A stretch of DNA of 10,014 nt from assembly GCA_023853785.1 (NCBI GenBank), contig JAJIRX010000433.1, forward strand, positions 1 through 10,014, read 5' to 3'. Below the pieces are notes generated by a model. The model was not told the origin of the DNA. It ran no database searches and saw only the letters and a list, made by a program, of their open reading frames with translations. Origin of the DNA: Psilocybe azurescens. Lineage: Eukaryota; Basidiomycota; Agaricomycetes; Agaricales; Agrocybaceae. Below, piece after piece: positions 8,455 through 10,014 of this stretch. A program made the position numbers and the translations under genes. Each line of letters starts with the position of its first letter. Positions within the stretch are counted from its first letter, which is position 1.

Positions 8455-8464
8455 CAAATGGTGC
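8455..8464. repeat. CAAATGGTGC direct repeat, left flank of the foldback element
   Basis: This 10-mer stands 3 bp outside the left terminal repeat. The same 10-mer stands 3 bp outside the right terminal repeat at 9569-9578, which suggests a target-site duplication. A third copy at 9709-9718, also preceded by a CTTCTCCCAA-type sequence as here, means a pre-existing local repeat is an alternative. Confidence 0.6.
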
Positions 8465-8467
8465 CGT

Positions 8468-8484
8468 ACTTATCACTCCCTCAG
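8468..8484 (+). repeat. Left terminal inverted repeat of the foldback element
   Basis: ACTTATCACTCCCTCAG. It matches the inverted right end at 16 of 17 positions, with one T/C difference. The inverted arm carries a variant of it at its outer end (about 9430-9449) with extra inserted bases. Confidence 0.75.
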
Positions 8485-8490
8485 TTTTCC

Positions 8491-8522
8491 TTGAGGATTC
8501 CTCAGACCCATGGAATCCTCAA
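8491..8522. repeat. Subterminal hairpin and GAGGAATC motif cluster
   Basis: TTGAGGATTCC (8491-8501) and GGAATCCTCAA (8512-8522) are perfect 11-bp inverted copies around a 10-nt loop. GAGGAATCT-like motifs recur downstream to about 8592 and again in the tail. Repeated subterminal motifs are a known arrangement for transposase binding sites. Confidence 0.7.
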
Positions 8523-8683
8523 GAAATATTGAAGGAATATGCTAAAAGTGAAGGAATGAGTGAGGAATCTCTGAGGAATCTGCAAGGAATCTAATAAATT
8601 TGTGAAGTACTATCATTTGACATATAAAGTACAAATTTTATTTATTTACATAGACAGTTATGTTTAAATAATTGAAACTATCT

Positions 8684-8935
8684 TCACTCTTCTTCATCCA
8701 TATCAGCATACTCATCTTCTAATGCTTTATTTTGTGCTTTTTGTAGAACACATTTGGTATGGATAAATAACATTGTGTGGATAAACCAATTAAAGTTGCT
8801 TGGTGTCATACATTTAAGAATTGAATCATATCCACCAAGCCAAGAGTTGAGTTGTTCACATGCCCTACAATCAAATTAGTATATTTATAATTCTGAATAA
8901 AAGACTTACTTGGGTATTGAATGCCCACTTAAAGG
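8684..8935 (-). pseudogene. C-terminal exon of a KDZ-transposase-like protein with a 45-nt intron
   Basis: On the minus strand, a short exon (LSGHSIPK) ends at 8910 before a GTAAGT donor. The intron 8909-8865 contains a TACTAAT branch sequence and a TTGTAG acceptor. The next exon reads ACEQLNSWLGGYDSILK, MTPSNFNWFIHTMLFIHTK and KALEDEYADMDEEE, then TGA at 8686-8684, about 60 codons without a stop. The CEQ-N-WLGG and NFNWF-H pattern resembles the C-terminal region of fungal KDZ (Kyakuja-Dileera-Zisupton) transposases as I know them; I cannot test this by search. The frame is blocked 5' of the first exon by a TAG at 8941-8939, at the body/tail junction, so only a fragment of the gene was captured. 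Confidence 0.55.
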
Positions 8936-8996
8936 GATCTAGTGCTAAAATAATTGTACAGAGAATCAGTGAGGAATAAGGAATTCTTAAAAAAAG

Positions 8997-9012
8997 CTGG
9001 GGAGTGATAAGT
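8997..9012 (-). repeat. Internal copy of the element terminus
   Basis: CTGGGGAGTGATAAGT matches the right end at 9549-9565 except for one G fewer in the G run, and is followed by the same CCT. It closes a complete 545-bp unit with the left end at 8468. Confidence 0.75.
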
Positions 9013-9015
9013 CCT

Positions 9016-9251
9016 CCTTTAAGTGGGTATTCAATACCCAAGTCTTTAATTCAGAATTATAAATATACTAATTTAATTGTAAGGCATGTGAACAACTCAA
9101 CTCTTGGCAGGTGGATATGGATTCAATTCTTAAATAATGAACACCAACAACTGTTTATCACACAATGTTATTTATCCATACCAAAATGTGTTCTACAAAA
9201 GCACAAATAAAGCATTAGAAGATGAATATGCTGATATGGATGAAGAAGTGA
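9016..9251 (+). pseudogene. Eroded second copy of the KDZ-like exon
   Basis: This is the inverted arm, so the same exon lies on the plus strand. It still encodes CEQLNSW, then loses frame (LGG becomes a shifted read), meets TAA and TGA, and recovers HTMLFIHTK only as a fragment. The intron donor is also lost: the CAAGTAAGT of the other arm is CAAGTCTTTA here. Differences from the other arm are largely single-base gaps and substitutions. This arm cannot make the protein. Confidence 0.6.
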
Positions 9252-9548
9252 AGATAGTTTCAATTATTAAACATATTCTATGTGAATAAATGAAATTTGT
9301 ACCTTATATCAAATGATAGTACTTCACAATTATTAGATTCCTTTCAGATTCCTCAGATTCCTCACTCATTCTCACTTTGCATATTCCTTCAATATTTTGA
9401 GTTTCCATAGGTCTGAGAATCCTCAAAAACTGAGGAAGTGATGATAAGTAAATACAGGCTTAAAAGGATCTAGTGCTAAAATAATTTATTGCAGGGAATC
9501 AGTGAGAATCAAGAGATTGTAGAGATGAGGGAATCCCTTAAGGAAAAG

Positions 9549-9565
9549 CTGGGGGAGTGATAAGT
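9549..9565 (-). repeat. Right terminal inverted repeat of the foldback element
   Basis: CTGGGGGAGTGATAAGT, the inverted partner of 8468-8484. It is followed by CCT and then by the flanking CAAATGGTGC. Confidence 0.75.
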
Positions 9566-10014
9566 CCTCAAATGGTGCTATGACTTCTTTCCATCACTTT
9601 GATAATGTGATATGAATTCTGAAGTCCATTGCATTTGTCATCCAGCACTTTGATCACAATAATGTAACATGACTTTTGCTTTGTCATCGGCTTCTCCCAA
9701 ATTCTTGCCAAATGGTGCTATCATTCACTGTGGGAGCACATAGCCTCCCTTCCTTCTTTCCTTTCCACCACCACATTGACCTCTTGACCTCTTTTGTGTT
9801 TGATTGTTCTTGTATTTTCTGTTGTCGGATGTGTTCCCATTTGTAGTGTATTAATTATTTGGTCTTTCTATGATTATGTTGTGTTTAGTTAGCATGAACT
9901 GTAGTCTGTTGTAGCCAGTGTTTGTTTTTCCAAGTGTGTCTCATTATAAAAATGAATAAATGTCTGCTCTATTTGTAGTAATTGTTGTTCTTTTTGTCAA
10001 TCAGATTTTTGTTG
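9566..10014. other. T/G-rich flank with short direct repeats and no supportable gene
   Basis: CAAATGGTGCTAT occurs at about 9569 and 9709, a 140-bp spacing. CACTTTGAT also recurs at about 9596 and 9647. On the minus strand the copies at 8430-8464 and 9689-9720 both read as ACCATTTGG followed by a GGGAGAAGCC block, so they may be exon remnants. The last 250 bp are T-rich with TTGACCTCTTGACCTCTT near 9777, and look like a 3'-UTR or intergenic sequence. Confidence 0.45.
9955..9960 (+). promoter_or_regulatory. Possible polyadenylation signal (AATAAA)
   Basis: AATAAA lies in a T/G-rich context and is followed by T-rich sequence, as around a plus-strand 3' end. No coding sequence for such a transcript is visible in the window, so this may be chance. 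Confidence 0.2.

Larger units (their letters stand above)
7659..8467. other. AT-rich stretch without a supportable gene
   Basis: This lies upstream of the minus-strand transposase and should hold its promoter and outer terminal repeat, but I could not find a matching inverted repeat near 5000-5180. A plus-strand frame is open from 7642 to 7848 (68 codons, no usable start) with no recognisable motif. Two palindromes, at 8051-8080 and 8251-8280, are the only strong structures. The right end (8430-8464) resembles 9689-9718. Confidence 0.5.
8468..9565. mobile_element. Foldback-like non-autonomous DNA transposon, rearranged tandem dimer
   Basis: The ends are ACTTATCACTCCCTCAG (8468-8484) and its inverted near-match at 9549-9565 (16 of 17). 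A further copy of the right end lies inside at 8997-9012. The arms 8468-8935 and 9016-9449 are inverted copies over their whole length, with scattered substitutions and small gaps. The tail 8935-9014 recurs in direct orientation at 9466-9567; both begin GGATCTAGTGCTAAAATAAT and end AGTGATAAGTCCT. So 8468-9012 looks like one complete unit (end, body, tail, end), and 9016-9565 a second unit whose end-plus-body part has been flipped. The body carries a KDZ-transposase-like exon. The superfamily is inferred only from that exon. Confidence 0.75.

Noticed and set aside
9004..9210. Plus-strand 68-codon open frame starting inside the element terminus
   Set aside because: It reads the eroded KDZ-like exon in mixed frames and begins in terminal-repeat sequence. 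It is not an independent gene.

Overview
The window reads as repeat-rich chromosomal DNA of a filamentous fungus, most likely a basidiomycete (inference). The evidence is a chromodomain-bearing Ty3/Gypsy integrase tail, a pogo-type transposase with a CENP-B/Tc5-like N-terminal domain, short candidate introns of about 45-57 nt with GTA-type donors, and a complete absence of prokaryotic operon structure. I see no intact gene, rRNA, tRNA or CRISPR. Almost everything recognisable is a decayed mobile element.

Layout. Positions 1-2515 (+) hold coding-like frames broken by frameshifts and stops. They belong to one or more genes that I do not recognise; the best-preserved part is 1638-2515. Positions 2516-3003 are non-coding. 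Positions 3004 to about 5046 (+) are the 3' part of a Ty3/Gypsy element: integrase C-terminus with GPF/Y module and chromodomain (3004-3402), then a separate 3' reading frame ending in a CCHC zinc knuckle (3574-4667), a purine tract and a probable 3' LTR. The 5' half of the element is missing.

Positions 5180-7658 (-) are an almost full-length DDE_1 (pogo-type) transposase pseudogene with one recognisable intron, several frameshifts and at least two internal stops. Positions 7659-8467 are AT-rich with two 30-bp palindromes exactly 200 bp apart.

Positions 8468-9565 are the most unusual part. This is a foldback-like element whose two ~450-bp arms are inverted copies, with short terminal repeats, an internal copy of the terminal repeat, and a duplicated tail. 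It is best explained as a tandem dimer of a ~545-bp element in which one segment of the second copy was flipped. One arm preserves the C-terminal exon of a KDZ-transposase-like protein on the minus strand; the other arm holds the same exon in eroded form. The last 450 bp are T/G-rich with short direct repeats and a possible polyadenylation signal.

Most premature stops in three unrelated relics can be explained by C-to-T (or G-to-A) transitions, as expected for methylated and deaminated repeats. Other lesions are single-base indels, some in homopolymers, so sequencing error cannot be excluded for those.
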